A stretch of DNA of 64,000 nucleotides, taken from the NCBI GenBank assembly GCA_000496135.1, contig KI542674.1:492418-556417 (forward strand). The letters are read 5' to 3'. Within the stretch, counting starts at the first letter, position 1. Each line of letters opens with the position of its first letter. Below, in pieces: positions 45,466 through 54,771 of the stretch. The notes beneath the pieces are model-generated. The model had not been told where the DNA came from and ran no database searches. It saw only the letters and a program-made list of their open reading frames with translations. Source of the DNA: Thermoplasmatales archaeon E-plasma (GTDB lineage Archaea > Thermoplasmatota > Thermoplasmata > Thermoplasmatales > Thermoplasmataceae). The position numbers were made by a program, and so were the translations under genes.

Positions 45466-47112
45466 ATGCTGATGTACCAAAGCATCAATGAAAAATTAGC
45501 TTCGACAATCCGGAGGTTTATTCCTGACTTTAAAGAAGAGGACCTGAGCTTCGATAGAACCGGTCACTGTGATTTGACAGTACGTACGTTCAGATACAAA
45601 GTTGAAAACATGGAGTCCTTGAAATCAGCAGTTCTTGAAGAAAGTTTCGTAACCAACGCTGTGGTCAAGGGAAAATACCTCAATTTGACAATTGACTCAA
45701 ACTATCTCTTATCACTCATGCACTCTTCTATTTCCACTACAGGCCAATATCCAGATGTTTTTCAGGATCCGGAAAGGGTAAGCGTGGAGCATACCAGCAT
45801 AAATCCAACCGGGCCCATACATGTGGGACGTGTAAGAAATTCCATAATTGGAGATTCAATTTCCAGACTTCTGAAGAGATTCGGATACCGCGTAACAACA
45901 CAGTATTTCGTTAACGATTCAGGTAAACAGATGATGTCTCTATACCTTGCTTACGATAAATACAATTCAGACAAACAACCGACTCCAGAATTGCTCCTGG
46001 AAGGTTATAGGAGAATTTACAGAGAAATGGAAGGTACAGGTTCCGAGACAGAAGTAGAAGAAATGATCAAAAAATATGAGGAGGGGGACCCGGCACTAAT
46101 AAATAAGGTACGCAAAATAGCCGGGGTTATGCTGGATGATATTAAGGGCGACCTGAGGACAATAGGAATCAAGATCGATGACTTTACCTGGGAATCAGAT
46201 TTTATAGTGTCAGGAGAAGTTAAAACGCTCATATCTTCCCTGTCGGATTCCATTAAAACAGACGGTGAAGCAAAGTATTTAGAAATGAAGGATGGAAGAA
46301 AGGTTTTTTTGACCAGAAGCGACGGGAGCAGTCTATACCTTGCCAGAGATATAGCTTATCATATGTACAAGCTTTCACAGAGCGACTGGCTAATTACTGT
46401 TCTTGGAGAAGATCATTCTGAACACGGGAAAACCCTTACCGAGATCTTAACAACCTATTTTGATCTCGTTAAGAGGCTTGATTTTGTATTCAATGCCTTT
46501 GTAAGCCTTGAAACTGGAAGCATGTCTACAAGAAAAGGAAACGCGATTACCCTCAAGGAACTGATTGAAAAGACCTGTGAGAGAAGTAAGGAGATAATTA
46601 CGGAGAAGCGGGGGGGAAAAACCTCAAATGATGAAATAGCCATGAAAATAGCAATTTCAGCTATTAGATTTAATATTCTCAAGGTAAGTGCATCCAAGGC
46701 TATGGTTTTCAGGTGGGAGGATGCTCTGGATTTCAATGGTGATAGCGCGCCTTTTATAATGTATTCATACGTCAGGGCTTTAAATATAATTAAAAAAAGT
46801 GTAGTAAGCTCAGACATTGAAAATTTAACCCTGTCAAATAGGGAGCTGGAAAAAGAAGAGAGAGCTCTCGTTCTAAATATGTATACCTATCCATTAATCC
46901 TGTCAGAGGCAGTAAAAAATCTGAAACCGGAAGCATTGGCAAATTACGCCTTTATGCTATCTAAAAGCTTCAATGACTTCTATGAAAAGTGCAAGGTTAT
47001 TGATCAGGAACAGGAAGTTACCATAAGAAGATTGATTACTGCAACCGTTTATAAATCAATAATAGAAGATATATCGTCAATCATCGGAATTCAGTTAGTA
47101 AAAGAAATGTGA
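45466..47112 (+). CDS. argS: Arginyl-tRNA synthetase
   Basis: 548 residues, class I. HTSINPTGPIHVGRVRNS carries the HIGH-equivalent (HVGR), then QYFVNDSGKQMM, SLYLARDIAYHMYKL, GEDHSEHGKTL and the KMSKS-equivalent SMSTRKGNAITL, with the anticodon-binding helical domain at the C-terminus. Ends 38 nt before the converging surface-protein gene. Confidence 0.95.
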   Translation: MLMYQSINEKLASTIRRFIPDFKEEDLSFDRTGHCDLTVRTFRYKVENMESLKSAVLEESFVTNAVVKGKYLNLTIDSNYLLSLMHSSISTTGQYPDVFQDPERVSVEHTSINPTGPIHVGRVRNSIIGDSISRLLKRFGYRVTTQYFVNDSGKQMMSLYLAYDKYNSDKQPTPELLLEGYRRIYREMEGTGSETEVEEMIKKYEEGDPALINKVRKIAGVMLDDIKGDLRTIGIKIDDFTWESDFIVSGEVKTLISSLSDSIKTDGEAKYLEMKDGRKVFLTRSDGSSLYLARDIAYHMYKLSQSDWLITVLGEDHSEHGKTLTEILTTYFDLVKRLDFVFNAFVSLETGSMSTRKGNAITLKELIEKTCERSKEIITEKRGGKTSNDEIAMKIAISAIRFNILKVSASKAMVFRWEDALDFNGDSAPFIMYSYVRALNIIKKSVVSSDIENLTLSNRELEKEERALVLNMYTYPLILSEAVKNLKPEALANYAFMLSKSFNDFYEKCKVIDQEQEVTIRRLITATVYKSIIEDISSIIGIQLVKEM

Positions 47113-47114
47113 TC

Positions 47115-47140
47115 AAAAATTTAAAAAATTTTAAAAAAAA
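47115..47140 (-). terminator. U-tract terminator after surface protein gene
   Basis: The complement reads CCTTTTTTTTAAAATTTTTT then AAATTTTTG, a chain of T runs starting about 10 nt after the stop codon of the minus-strand gene ending at 47151. Same style as the thermopsin terminator. Confidence 0.5.
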
Positions 47141-47150
47141 GGAGAATAAG

Positions 47151-47861
47151 TTACTTCTTATTCTGATCTTTCTTTACATCTTCCTTTTTTGGTGTTGCAG
47201 GGTTAGCTGGCTTTGCAGGGGTTATGGCTGTCGTCTTGTCTCCTTTCTTTGTCATTGGGAATTTTCCTGCGCTAACTCTGTAATAGATCAGACCTATTAC
47301 AACTATAATAGCTATTACTGATCCTATAATTATTGGAACGTTGTATGGGGAAGATGCAACGTTTACGGTTGTGGAATATTCTCCAATGTTCGAAACGAAT
47401 CCAGGCTGATTAGGTGCACTTACATTAGCAACGAGACTTACAGTTCCAGCAGTTGAAGGGGTCCAAGTCACAGATACGTTATCAGTTCCGTTTACAGCCA
47501 GAGCCTGGTTTGTAAATGCCTGATTTACAACTACTGATCCCGAAGCAATGAGATATACTGTAAAGTTGTTTGCGGCCTGTGTTCCTATATTTTTGATATT
47601 TATATGAATTGTCTTGCTTATTCCAGCCTGGAAGCTTCCCGTGTAGTATATGTTCTGCACAACAAGGCGAGCGGATTGCACTACCATATGCACCGTTTGA
47701 TTTTTGTAGGCACTCACGTTTGACGGATTTGTTATTTTAAGTGACACTATAACGCTTGAGAGATTCAAAAATTTCACTGAAAGCCATGATCCGTTTACAT
47801 TTCCTCCTACTATCATATAAGTGCTTGAGGATTGCTTATCTGCAGTACTGTTGATATTCAT
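47151..47861 (-). CDS. Second large surface protein, C-terminal part (frameshifted)
   Basis: 236 residues from its first ATG, but the frame is coding-like upstream to about 47,970 (VASNVTILSANYSSDQYYGS). It contains a CARDB-like domain (GSFQAGISKTIHINIKNIGT, DNVSVTWTPSTAGTVSLVA), one transmembrane helix (VPIIIGSVIAIIVVIGLIYY) and a Lys-rich cytoplasmic tail (TPKKEDVKKDQNKK). It continues the 47926-49917 ORF after a one-base shift: dropping one A in GCCAGTTGC at about 47,970 joins KNITSA to VASNVT. Confidence 0.55.
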   Translation of the reverse strand: MNINSTADKQSSSTYMIVGGNVNGSWLSVKFLNLSSVIVSLKITNPSNVSAYKNQTVHMVVQSARLVVQNIYYTGSFQAGISKTIHINIKNIGTQAANNFTVYLIASGSVVVNQAFTNQALAVNGTDNVSVTWTPSTAGTVSLVANVSAPNQPGFVSNIGEYSTTVNVASSPYNVPIIIGSVIAIIVVIGLIYYRVSAGKFPMTKKGDKTTAITPAKPANPATPKKEDVKKDQNKK

Positions 47862-47925
47862 AAATTCCCAGTGATATTTCCATTGGGATGAGAATGAGGC
47901 ATTTGTTATAGAGCCGTAATACTGA

Positions 47926-49917
47926 TCAGAAGAATAGTTGGCAGATAGTATGGTAACATTTGAAGCAACTGGCGCTGGTTATATTTTTTCCTGCAGAGTT
48001 CATTATTGTAATTACCGGTGTTGGAGCGGTTGTATCGTTTACAAAGACCTTCAGAGCCAAATTCAGTGAGGTCAAGGCAACGGATGTTACGTTTATTGAA
48101 ACGTTCTGCCTCATTATCTGACCGTTTACAGGTATGGTTGGCTTTGAGAAAGAATAACTTGCAGTGTTACCCTGTGTCTTGTAGCTGTTAGCAAAAGTCC
48201 AGTTAAAAACTAGAGGAACCTTATATACCGTACCATTGACCATTACTGGAAGAGAAGAATTGTCTGATGTGAATGATATCTGACTGGATTGAGGAACTGA
48301 AAAGTAATACGTCAGATTTGAAGGTAAGGAAGTTTTATTAATTAACTTATGAACAGTTATGCCCTTCTGGTTTACGTATGAATAGGTGAAATTAACTACA
48401 GGTGAGTTTGTTGAACCCATGGCATATACTATGAATTTAGTAGTATTGTAAAAGCCGGATGAGCTAGTTCCATTTATTTGAATTGTATGACTACCAGCTG
48501 TTAAGTTAATTGTTATGGCACTTGAGTGATATAATTTACTACTTACATTCCACGTAAATGATGTTCCTGGGGAGTTATAATCATATTTCTGGTTCACCGG
48601 ATTGTAGAAAGCATTTGACAAATTCATTGTGAAATTTGTGTTTGCAGGCACTACAAATATGGTATTCTTTTGAGTGCTATTCAAAGTGTAAGATTGAGAT
48701 ACCATTTTACTCCATGAAAAACTCATTTGAGAGTTTATGAAAATAGGTTTCTTCACCGTCGAAAAGCCCATACTAACCCATTGTGGCGATGAGATTGGAT
48801 AAATCTGGAAAGGATTGCCAAATGTTGTTGAAACAGGAGCACTGGAAAGGGAATATGAACTGTTTATATATTTTATGGCGTAGGAATACTGGAACTTACC
48901 TGATATGACTGATGTACCAAGATCGTATAACTTCAGGTTCATATTCTTATAATCGGTGTAATTCATTCCATCATTTACATATGTTGCAGTTACATTGTCA
49001 AAAACGCTGTTGGTCTTAATGACTGGGGCTGCATAAGTTGCCTTTGACAAGTTATAGAAGTTCCCGTCGACTAGGAAAGAATATTGAGTGTTATTCTGGA
49101 TTTCACCATTTACATAGTTCATTATTTCGTTCTTGAATATGCTACCGTCCATCATTTCCTGATAATAAATAGAACCCACAGATGAATTCTGAGCAAAAGG
49201 CAAAGCAGTGTTGTTCTTTATTTGAAGCGAAATATTCATTGTTACTGTTCTCAGATCGCTGGACAGGGAATAATTAACAAAAATGTTTGAACTGGCAGGA
49301 GATAACGTCACGGTTTGTAACCCTTTACCAGCTGTATTTTGTACAACTGCCGGTGCATACCCTGCTGCATATATCATCAGCACTATATCTGACCAGCTCT
49401 GGTTCGTTATGATCCTGTAAGAACCCGAAGTGAAGTTTTGTGTTGAATATTTATCTGTCGCCTTGTTGAACAAAACGGCAGTGAAGGAATTGATTGTTGT
49501 ATTCGTGCTTGTCTCAACATTTCCAAATGCAACCTGGGAACTGGAGAGAGAAACATTTATTGAATTTATAATATTATTCTCCAGGAGACTAAACTGCGTA
49601 CCAAGATAATCGACATTTACATAGAATTTCCCGTGTGGAAGATAGGCTGTAAAATCTGCATTTTCTGTGATGTTATAAAACGTATATCCTGTCATTGTGG
49701 AGAACGATAAGGCTGCACTTTCACCTGACACCAGGCCGGTCAAGCTCACGTTTGTAAGATAGGTTTGAGCTACTGGAACAAAAATGTTCAAGCTAGTTGC
49801 TGAAGAGCTACTTACCGTAAATTGTTCCTGATATCCGTCAGATATTACCTTTCCTGTTCCGGGTATAGTCACATAACTGGGCTGTACGTTTAAAGTATAA
49901 TTACCATATGTAAGCAT
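47926..49917 (-). CDS. Second large surface protein, central part
   Basis: 663 residues from Met 49917, Ser/Thr/Asn/Tyr-rich with many N-glycosylation sequons and repeated beta-strand segments (YTLNVQPSYVTIPGTGKVIS, TYTFxNITENAD-like blocks). It is in the same frame as the signal-peptide ORF upstream (49966-50148), separated only by one TGA codon at 49966-49968; the intervening codons (FGGEFTTSSTSGSYSN) are coding-like. The C-terminal dozen residues (SCFKCYHTICQLFF) are out-of-frame read-through after the lesion near 47,970. Function unknown. Confidence 0.55.
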   Translation of the reverse strand: MLTYGNYTLNVQPSYVTIPGTGKVISDGYQEQFTVSSSSATSLNIFVPVAQTYLTNVSLTGLVSGESAALSFSTMTGYTFYNITENADFTAYLPHGKFYVNVDYLGTQFSLLENNIINSINVSLSSSQVAFGNVETSTNTTINSFTAVLFNKATDKYSTQNFTSGSYRIITNQSWSDIVLMIYAAGYAPAVVQNTAGKGLQTVTLSPASSNIFVNYSLSSDLRTVTMNISLQIKNNTALPFAQNSSVGSIYYQEMMDGSIFKNEIMNYVNGEIQNNTQYSFLVDGNFYNLSKATYAAPVIKTNSVFDNVTATYVNDGMNYTDYKNMNLKLYDLGTSVISGKFQYSYAIKYINSSYSLSSAPVSTTFGNPFQIYPISSPQWVSMGFSTVKKPIFINSQMSFSWSKMVSQSYTLNSTQKNTIFVVPANTNFTMNLSNAFYNPVNQKYDYNSPGTSFTWNVSSKLYHSSAITINLTAGSHTIQINGTSSSGFYNTTKFIVYAMGSTNSPVVNFTYSYVNQKGITVHKLINKTSLPSNLTYYFSVPQSSQISFTSDNSSLPVMVNGTVYKVPLVFNWTFANSYKTQGNTASYSFSKPTIPVNGQIMRQNVSINVTSVALTSLNLALKVFVNDTTAPTPVITIMNSAGKNITSASCFKCYHTICQLFF

Positions 49918-49965
49918 ATTGCTATATGAACCGGAAGTGCTTGATGTAGTAAATTCACCACCAAA

Positions 49966-50148
49966 TCAGGATATCGTAGATTGCACTCCACTAAGCGGGG
50001 CAATTTGATTTCCATTCAGGTCATATGTAAAAGCAAATGACACGTTCTTCGCCGGGGCACTATACGCACTAGAATTTGTACTTACTCCAAGTAGGCCTAT
50101 TATTAGAATTAAGACCATTACTGAGGTGATGGTATGTTTCATGTTCAA
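49966..50148 (-). CDS. Second large surface protein, signal-peptide part ended by in-frame TGA
   Basis: 60 residues: signal peptide MKHTITSVMVLILIIGLLGV and the first 30 mature residues, then TGA. The same frame continues straight into the 663-residue ORF, so the stop interrupts what looks like one ~1,000-residue secreted, anchored protein. TGG to TGA (Trp) is the simplest origin. Confidence 0.5.
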   Translation of the reverse strand: MNMKHTITSVMVLILIIGLLGVSTNSSAYSAPAKNVSFAFTYDLNGNQIAPLSGVQSTIS

Positions 50149-50207
50149 TTGTATCTTCCTCTTTTTTCGCTAAATAAACGCAGCGATATAAACATTGCTT
50201 TAAAAAA

Positions 50208-51215
50208 TTATTGTGTATGGCTTATTTTTTTAAATTCATAATAATGGCTTCTCATAACAATTTCATATGGCTTTAAATCAACCCCGGAAAACAAAAGATA
50301 AGAATTAGGAATCTCTATTCCCATTTTCTCTATGAACATCCTTGGCCTCTTTGTAACCATGTCTATTATGGATTCCGGGGGAAGTCTGTTTAGACCTCTT
50401 TGATACCTGTAGAGAAATTCCATTTCTCTAAATATATTGGGTTCAGTGTTCATAGCATTATCCGTACCAAGTAAAATGAGATCTGTTTCTTTGCACATAT
50501 CGTAATAATCTTTTCTTTCCCCATAAAAAACGTTGGATCTTGGTGTTATAACTATGGGTACTTTCAAATCTGTTAATTCCTGTATGTCTTCTTTCGTGCA
50601 ATAAAGGCAATGTATAACCAGATCTGGAGAAATTTCCTTAAGACTTGAAATGTCTTCTCTGTACCTTTCACTAAAATGAATGCCTGTTATACCTTTTTCA
50701 TTCTTTGCCGCCTTTGATATGCTGACTCCGAAGTTCAGATCTATGTCAGAAATAGCACTTAGTTCAATGCCATTAACTATGTCCTTTATTTTTAAATAAT
50801 CCCCTGCATCTTTTGGGCTTGATAATACAATTCCATATGGATCACCAGATTTCTCTGCCAAAATGGTATTCAATCCCTCACTTCCCGTCTCGCGAAAATC
50901 AATAAAAGCGCACGTGCCGGAGTCTCTCATTATCTTTTTTGATTTTGTTATTCCGGTAATGATTTCTTCTTCTCTGGCACTATTCAGGTGCTTGAGTTTA
51001 AAACCTCCCGGACCAACTATCTCTGCCAGTGTTCCAATGGGTTCCTCTCGTATAAAAGAATCCCCAAGATGAGTATGGGAGTTGATTGGAGCTAAAATGA
51101 TGGTTCCAGCGTCATCACCCTTGTCAGGTTCCTGCTCCTTGAATTTCCCTGTTGATAAATCAATATATCCTCTTCTTGGATGCCCATCTAAATAAACGGT
51201 TCCACCAATGATCAT
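50208..51215 (-). CDS. Amidohydrolase-superfamily deaminase-like enzyme
   Basis: 335 residues. Metal-site blocks: APINSHTHLGDSF (HxH), TGIHFSE, LVIHCLY and LLGTDNA (final Asp), with a terminal TKRPRMF helix. The superfamily includes cytosine/guanine deaminases and related hydrolases; the substrate is not evident. Starts 4 nt after rtcB, so likely cotranscribed. Confidence 0.82.
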   Translation of the reverse strand: MIIGGTVYLDGHPRRGYIDLSTGKFKEQEPDKGDDAGTIILAPINSHTHLGDSFIREEPIGTLAEIVGPGGFKLKHLNSAREEEIITGITKSKKIMRDSGTCAFIDFRETGSEGLNTILAEKSGDPYGIVLSSPKDAGDYLKIKDIVNGIELSAISDIDLNFGVSISKAAKNEKGITGIHFSERYREDISSLKEISPDLVIHCLYCTKEDIQELTDLKVPIVITPRSNVFYGERKDYYDMCKETDLILLGTDNAMNTEPNIFREMEFLYRYQRGLNRLPPESIIDMVTKRPRMFIEKMGIEIPNSYLLFSGVDLKPYEIVMRSHYYEFKKISHTQ

Positions 51216-51218
51216 TTA

Positions 51219-52595
51219 TCAACCCTTCATTACTGCAACGGGAATGTTTCTGCTAACTGGAATTGCAAGATTTGCATCCCTTACTGCCATTATTACTTCA
51301 TTTATATTTTTATAGCTTCCCGGGGATTCTTCAGCAATAGTGCTGGAAGAAACTGCTCTCAGGTATATCCCTTCTTTTTCCATATTGGATTTTACCTGTT
51401 CTGATTTGAATGATTCCATGGATTTTTTCCTGCTTAGTTTTCTGCCTGCGCCATGACAGGTTGACCCAAATGAGAGTTGCATATTCTCCTTTTTTCCGAC
51501 GAGAACATAAGATGCTGTTCCCATGTCACCAGGGATTATAACAGGATGCCCATAGCTTGAAAAAACACTTCCGCTTAAATATTCTCCTGAAAAAGCCCTT
51601 GTAGCTCCCTTCCTGTGAACTATAAGCTTTTTTTTATTCCCTTCCACAACGTGTTCCTCTATTTTCGCAATATTGTGGGCCAGACTGTAAACGGTTTTAA
51701 TCTCTTCCAGATCTATATCCATATGAAAGATTTCTTTGAATGAATCTCTTATCTTTTGTACAATAACCGCTCTATTTACATATCCAAAATTAGCAGCTGC
51801 AAACATTGCGCCCAAATAAGCTTCACCCATTCTGGATTTCGTGGTTACAAAATTAAGTTGCAGGTCCCCGGTTATATTTCCTGAAGGTTCTTCCTTATTT
51901 ATTGCACTTATGTAATCTGTAGCGATTTGATGACCCAGCCCCCTTGAACCAGTGTGTATCATAATTAATATCTCATTTTCACACGTTATTCCAAAACTCT
52001 CGCCTATCTCACTATCAAATATTTTTTCAACGGCCTGGATTTCCAGGAAATGGTTCCCTGAGCCAATGGTGCCGAGTTGAGATTTTCCCCTTGAAATAGC
52101 CTCATTTGATACCTTCTCAGGATTAGCCATTGCTGATGAACCAAGATCTTCTGTATGCGTTTGATCTTCTTTGGTTGCAAATCCTTTATCTATTGCCCAT
52201 TTTATTCCTGACTGCAGTACTTCTTCTATTTCCTGATTGTTCAGACTAATATCCCGACTCTTACTCATTCCTGCAGGTACTTTACTGAATATTTTATCCA
52301 GAAGTGCTTTTTTTTTACCATCCAGATCCTTCAATGTTAATCCTGTTGAAACGAGGGTTACGCCGCAGTTGATGTCATATCCGACGCCGCCAGGACAGAC
52401 AATTCCTTCATCATAATCAAATGCGGCTACTCCCCCTATGGGAAAACCATATCCCCAGTGGATATCTGGCATAGCCATTGATGCTCCTATTATTCCGGGC
52501 AGTCTGGCGACGTTCATTACCTGCTCCAGACTCTTATCATCTTTTAGACTTTCCATCATGGAATCACTTGAAAAGATTCTTCCTGGAACTTGCAT
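51219..52595 (-). CDS. rtcB: RtcB RNA-splicing ligase (5' end disturbed)
   Basis: 458 residues from ATG 52595. Mn-site and guanylation motifs: ARLPGIIGASMAMPDIHWGYGF-type opening, GGVGYDINCGV, GTIGSGNHFLEIQ, MIHTGSRGLGHQIA and the guanylated His in CHGAGRKLSR. RtcB joins tRNA exons with 2',3'-cyclic phosphate ends, the partner of EndA. The in-frame codons upstream of this ATG (NIKKIGNNIYEIPVSDG) match the normal RtcB N-terminus, but that frame has no ATG/GTG/TTG; the leaderless-position ATGATG at about 52,669 is one base out of frame. See findings. Confidence 0.9.
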   Translation of the reverse strand: MQVPGRIFSSDSMMESLKDDKSLEQVMNVARLPGIIGASMAMPDIHWGYGFPIGGVAAFDYDEGIVCPGGVGYDINCGVTLVSTGLTLKDLDGKKKALLDKIFSKVPAGMSKSRDISLNNQEIEEVLQSGIKWAIDKGFATKEDQTHTEDLGSSAMANPEKVSNEAISRGKSQLGTIGSGNHFLEIQAVEKIFDSEIGESFGITCENEILIMIHTGSRGLGHQIATDYISAINKEEPSGNITGDLQLNFVTTKSRMGEAYLGAMFAAANFGYVNRAVIVQKIRDSFKEIFHMDIDLEEIKTVYSLAHNIAKIEEHVVEGNKKKLIVHRKGATRAFSGEYLSGSVFSSYGHPVIIPGDMGTASYVLVGKKENMQLSFGSTCHGAGRKLSRKKSMESFKSEQVKSNMEKEGIYLRAVSSSTIAEESPGSYKNINEVIMAVRDANLAIPVSRNIPVAVMKG

Positions 52596-52710
52596 TCCGT
52601 CTGAAACAGGAATTTCATATATGTTGTTTCCAATTTTTTTGATGTTTGCAGTCAGATTTCCACCCTCATCATAACAACCTATTAATGTATTTAATTATAA
52701 TATTGATTTG

Positions 52711-52929
52711 ATGGAGATATTCAGAACGGATTCATTTGATGACGATCTCAGGTTTAAGATAAGGTTGCAGGCATATTTGAGACTTACCGCAATAAAAATT
52801 TCCAGTTTGAGGCATGAGGATGATAAGTTCATGCCATATATCAAGGAGCGAGAATATAAATTAAAAGAATTACTTAAGTGCAGTGATGATTTCCAAATAT
52901 TTGATGGAGAAAAGAAAATTTTTCCCTGA
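52711..52929 (+). CDS. Small charged protein, unknown function
   Basis: 72 residues from the ATG (TTG three bases earlier also possible). Helical, charged (RFKIRLQAYLRLTAIKISSL, YKLKELLKCSDDF). No family recognised. It is divergent from rtcB, sharing a short A+T-rich promoter (ATTTAATTATAATATTG). The opposite-strand ORF over it looks like a shadow. Confidence 0.5.
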   Translation: MEIFRTDSFDDDLRFKIRLQAYLRLTAIKISSLRHEDDKFMPYIKEREYKLKELLKCSDDFQIFDGEKKIFP

Positions 52930-53000
52930 TATAACAAGAGAATTTTCGCATTATATTTTCTTATTTGTCTTATGTGAAAATTAATAGACACAAATGTTAT

Positions 53001-53348
53001 ATGGTTTTGAAAGACTTGAGTAGTAAAGTCAATGTTCTCTTTAAAGAGATTGATGAAAGCCTTGATACGGTGAGAAGACACCTTTCCATAGTTCAGACGC
53101 TTTTGAAGGATCAGCCAGCCGGCATAATTAAGATATCCAAATTAACAGGATTAGCGGAGCATAAAATCAGATATTCTCTGAGGATACTGGAAAAAGACGG
53201 AATTATAATACCTTCAAAGGAGGGGGCAATGCTATCCCCTGATTTTATTGAAGACAAGAACGGTATAGTCGAGGAATCCTCAAAAATTATGCAAAAGTGC
53301 ATCGAACTGAACGATGAAATAAGAAAATCATTTACTGGAAAGAAATGA
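53001..53348 (+). CDS. Winged-helix transcriptional regulator-like protein
   Basis: About 115 residues. An N-terminal helix (FKEIDESLDTVRRHLSIVQT) precedes a winged helix (GIIKISKLTGLAEHKIRYSL, then RILEKDGIIIPSKEG) and a C-terminal helix. It resembles archaeal stand-alone wHTH regulators. The frame opens at 52965, but the Met at 53001 begins the charged helix and is preferred. Coupled to the GNAT gene by an ATGA overlap, so it may regulate that operon. Confidence 0.7.
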   Translation: MVLKDLSSKVNVLFKEIDESLDTVRRHLSIVQTLLKDQPAGIIKISKLTGLAEHKIRYSLRILEKDGIIIPSKEGAMLSPDFIEDKNGIVEESSKIMQKCIELNDEIRKSFTGKK

Positions 53349-53863
53349 AGGAAGATCTACCTCCGTTAAGATTTGGCGATTACTGGATCCGTAAAGCATT
53401 GCCAACTGATGCAAAGGAAATGATAAATTGCATGCAGAGTGTAATGGATGAAAGGATCTACCTGGTAAGTGAATACTATTTTTATACTGAGCGAGGAGAA
53501 GCCGAAAGGATAAAGAATCCTGATGATCTGAATCTCATAGCAACTCTGGAAGATCAGGTTGTTGCTCTTTTGACAATTCAAAGGGGAATGTACAGAAAAA
53601 CAAGGCATACTGCCTCTTTAGGTATAGCAGTAAAATCGAGACACCGGGGGAAGGGCCTTGGAACTGTTATGATCAAAAGAGCCATTGAATGGTGCCGAAT
53701 GAATGATATTAAAAAGTTGAATTTAGAAGTTTTTTCAAGCAACGAGTCGGCAATTCGTCTATATGAAAAGATAGGGTTCGTAAAAGAAGGAATAAAGAAG
53801 GATCAATTCAACATTGACGGGAAGTTTGTGGATGATGTTTTGATGACTTATAAGTTAGATTAA
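53345..53863 (+). CDS. GNAT-family N-acetyltransferase
   Basis: 172 residues with YWIRKALPTDAKEMINCM, the acetyl-CoA motif SRHRGKGLGTVMIKRAIEWC and NLEVFSSNESAIRLYEKIGF, typical of RimI/RimJ-like GNAT enzymes. Target unknown. Coupled to the upstream regulator; its 3' end overlaps purN by 4 bp tail-to-tail. Confidence 0.87.
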   Translation: MKEDLPPLRFGDYWIRKALPTDAKEMINCMQSVMDERIYLVSEYYFYTERGEAERIKNPDDLNLIATLEDQVVALLTIQRGMYRKTRHTASLGIAVKSRHRGKGLGTVMIKRAIEWCRMNDIKKLNLEVFSSNESAIRLYEKIGFVKEGIKKDQFNIDGKFVDDVLMTYKLD

Positions 53864-54462
53864 TTCTTGAATTTAACTCTGTTTTCAACGATTGTATAAT
53901 CAAAGTTAAGCATTGAAGATATTGCATCTATATAGAGACCAAGCTCCACAGAATGGACTCTCTCCTGAATAGATTCTGGAGTATCAGATGGAATAACGGG
54001 AACTGTTTCCTGCGCGATTATTGGACCGTGGTCGACATCCCTGTCAACCAGGTGAATTGTACACCCGGTTACTTTAGTTCCACTTTTTAAAACTGCCTTC
54101 TGGACGTTTATTCCGTACATTCCTTTTCCCCCAAAGCATGGAAGAAGCGAAGGATGTGTGTTTACGATTTTTCCAGGAAAATTATCAATGAATTCTTCAG
54201 GGAGTATTTTAAGGAATCCTGCAAGCGCAATTAAATCAGGTTTCAATTTCTTAATTTCCTCTATTATCATATATTTATTAGATAAGCTATAGTGAATGAC
54301 CGAGATATTCATTTTGCCAGCTCTGGTTACCGCTCCAGAATCCAGCCTGTCAGATATCAGGGCAACTACTTCCGCGTTTATTCTGTTGTGAGAACATGCA
54401 TTATAAATTTCCTGAAACGTTGTGCCCTCTCCAGATGCCATTACAACAATTCTATTTTTCAT
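53860..54462 (-). CDS. purN: Phosphoribosylglycinamide formyltransferase
   Basis: 200 residues. RIVVMASGEGTTFQEI, the formyl-folate site VNTHPSLLPCFGGKGMYG, and GCTIHLVDRDVDHGPIIAQE with the catalytic Asn, His and Asp. Transfers formyl from 10-formyl-THF to GAR in purine synthesis; fhs in the same window makes that donor. Confidence 0.94.
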   Translation of the reverse strand: MKNRIVVMASGEGTTFQEIYNACSHNRINAEVVALISDRLDSGAVTRAGKMNISVIHYSLSNKYMIIEEIKKLKPDLIALAGFLKILPEEFIDNFPGKIVNTHPSLLPCFGGKGMYGINVQKAVLKSGTKVTGCTIHLVDRDVDHGPIIAQETVPVIPSDTPESIQERVHSVELGLYIDAISSMLNFDYTIVENRVKFKN

Positions 54463-54771
54463 TTTCTAAACCATTATTCTCTCCACTTCCTTAAGGATTA
54501 CAGTTGCTTAAATGAACAATATTTTTCTATGGTACAGTATAATAATTGCATACCGTAAAAATATCATCTGAGAATAGATTTGAAGATGAAGAGCTTTCTC
54601 CATATTTTATACATTTGACTTTTAACTAAGAAATAAACAATAAAAACATCAAAGCATTTGTGTGTGACGGTTTAAATAAATAATGGCAATCAAGTGATTC
54701 CTTTGAAAAAATTTTTTGTCAATGACTTTTAGCCCAATATTTTTATTTACTCCTGTTCACTCATCTCATTG
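54463..54771. other. 309-bp spacer with rfcS promoter
   Basis: A+T-rich. The right end holds AATATTTTTATTTAC about 27 nt before the rfcS ATG, a likely TATA element for a leaderless message. The left part must contain the purN promoter. No RNA gene or repeat recognised. Confidence 0.4.

Noticed and set aside
49966..49968. TGA recoded as Trp or selenocysteine
   Set aside because: TGA serves as the stop codon of many intact genes here (for example mqnC, rfcS, parA) and no SECIS-like structure was seen, so a nonsense mutation or error is simpler.
52695..53081. Minus-strand ORF of 128 residues opposite the small charged protein and the wHTH gene
   Set aside because: Ser/Asn/Phe-rich shadow-like composition spanning the gap between two plus-strand genes; the plus-strand frames have better coding character.
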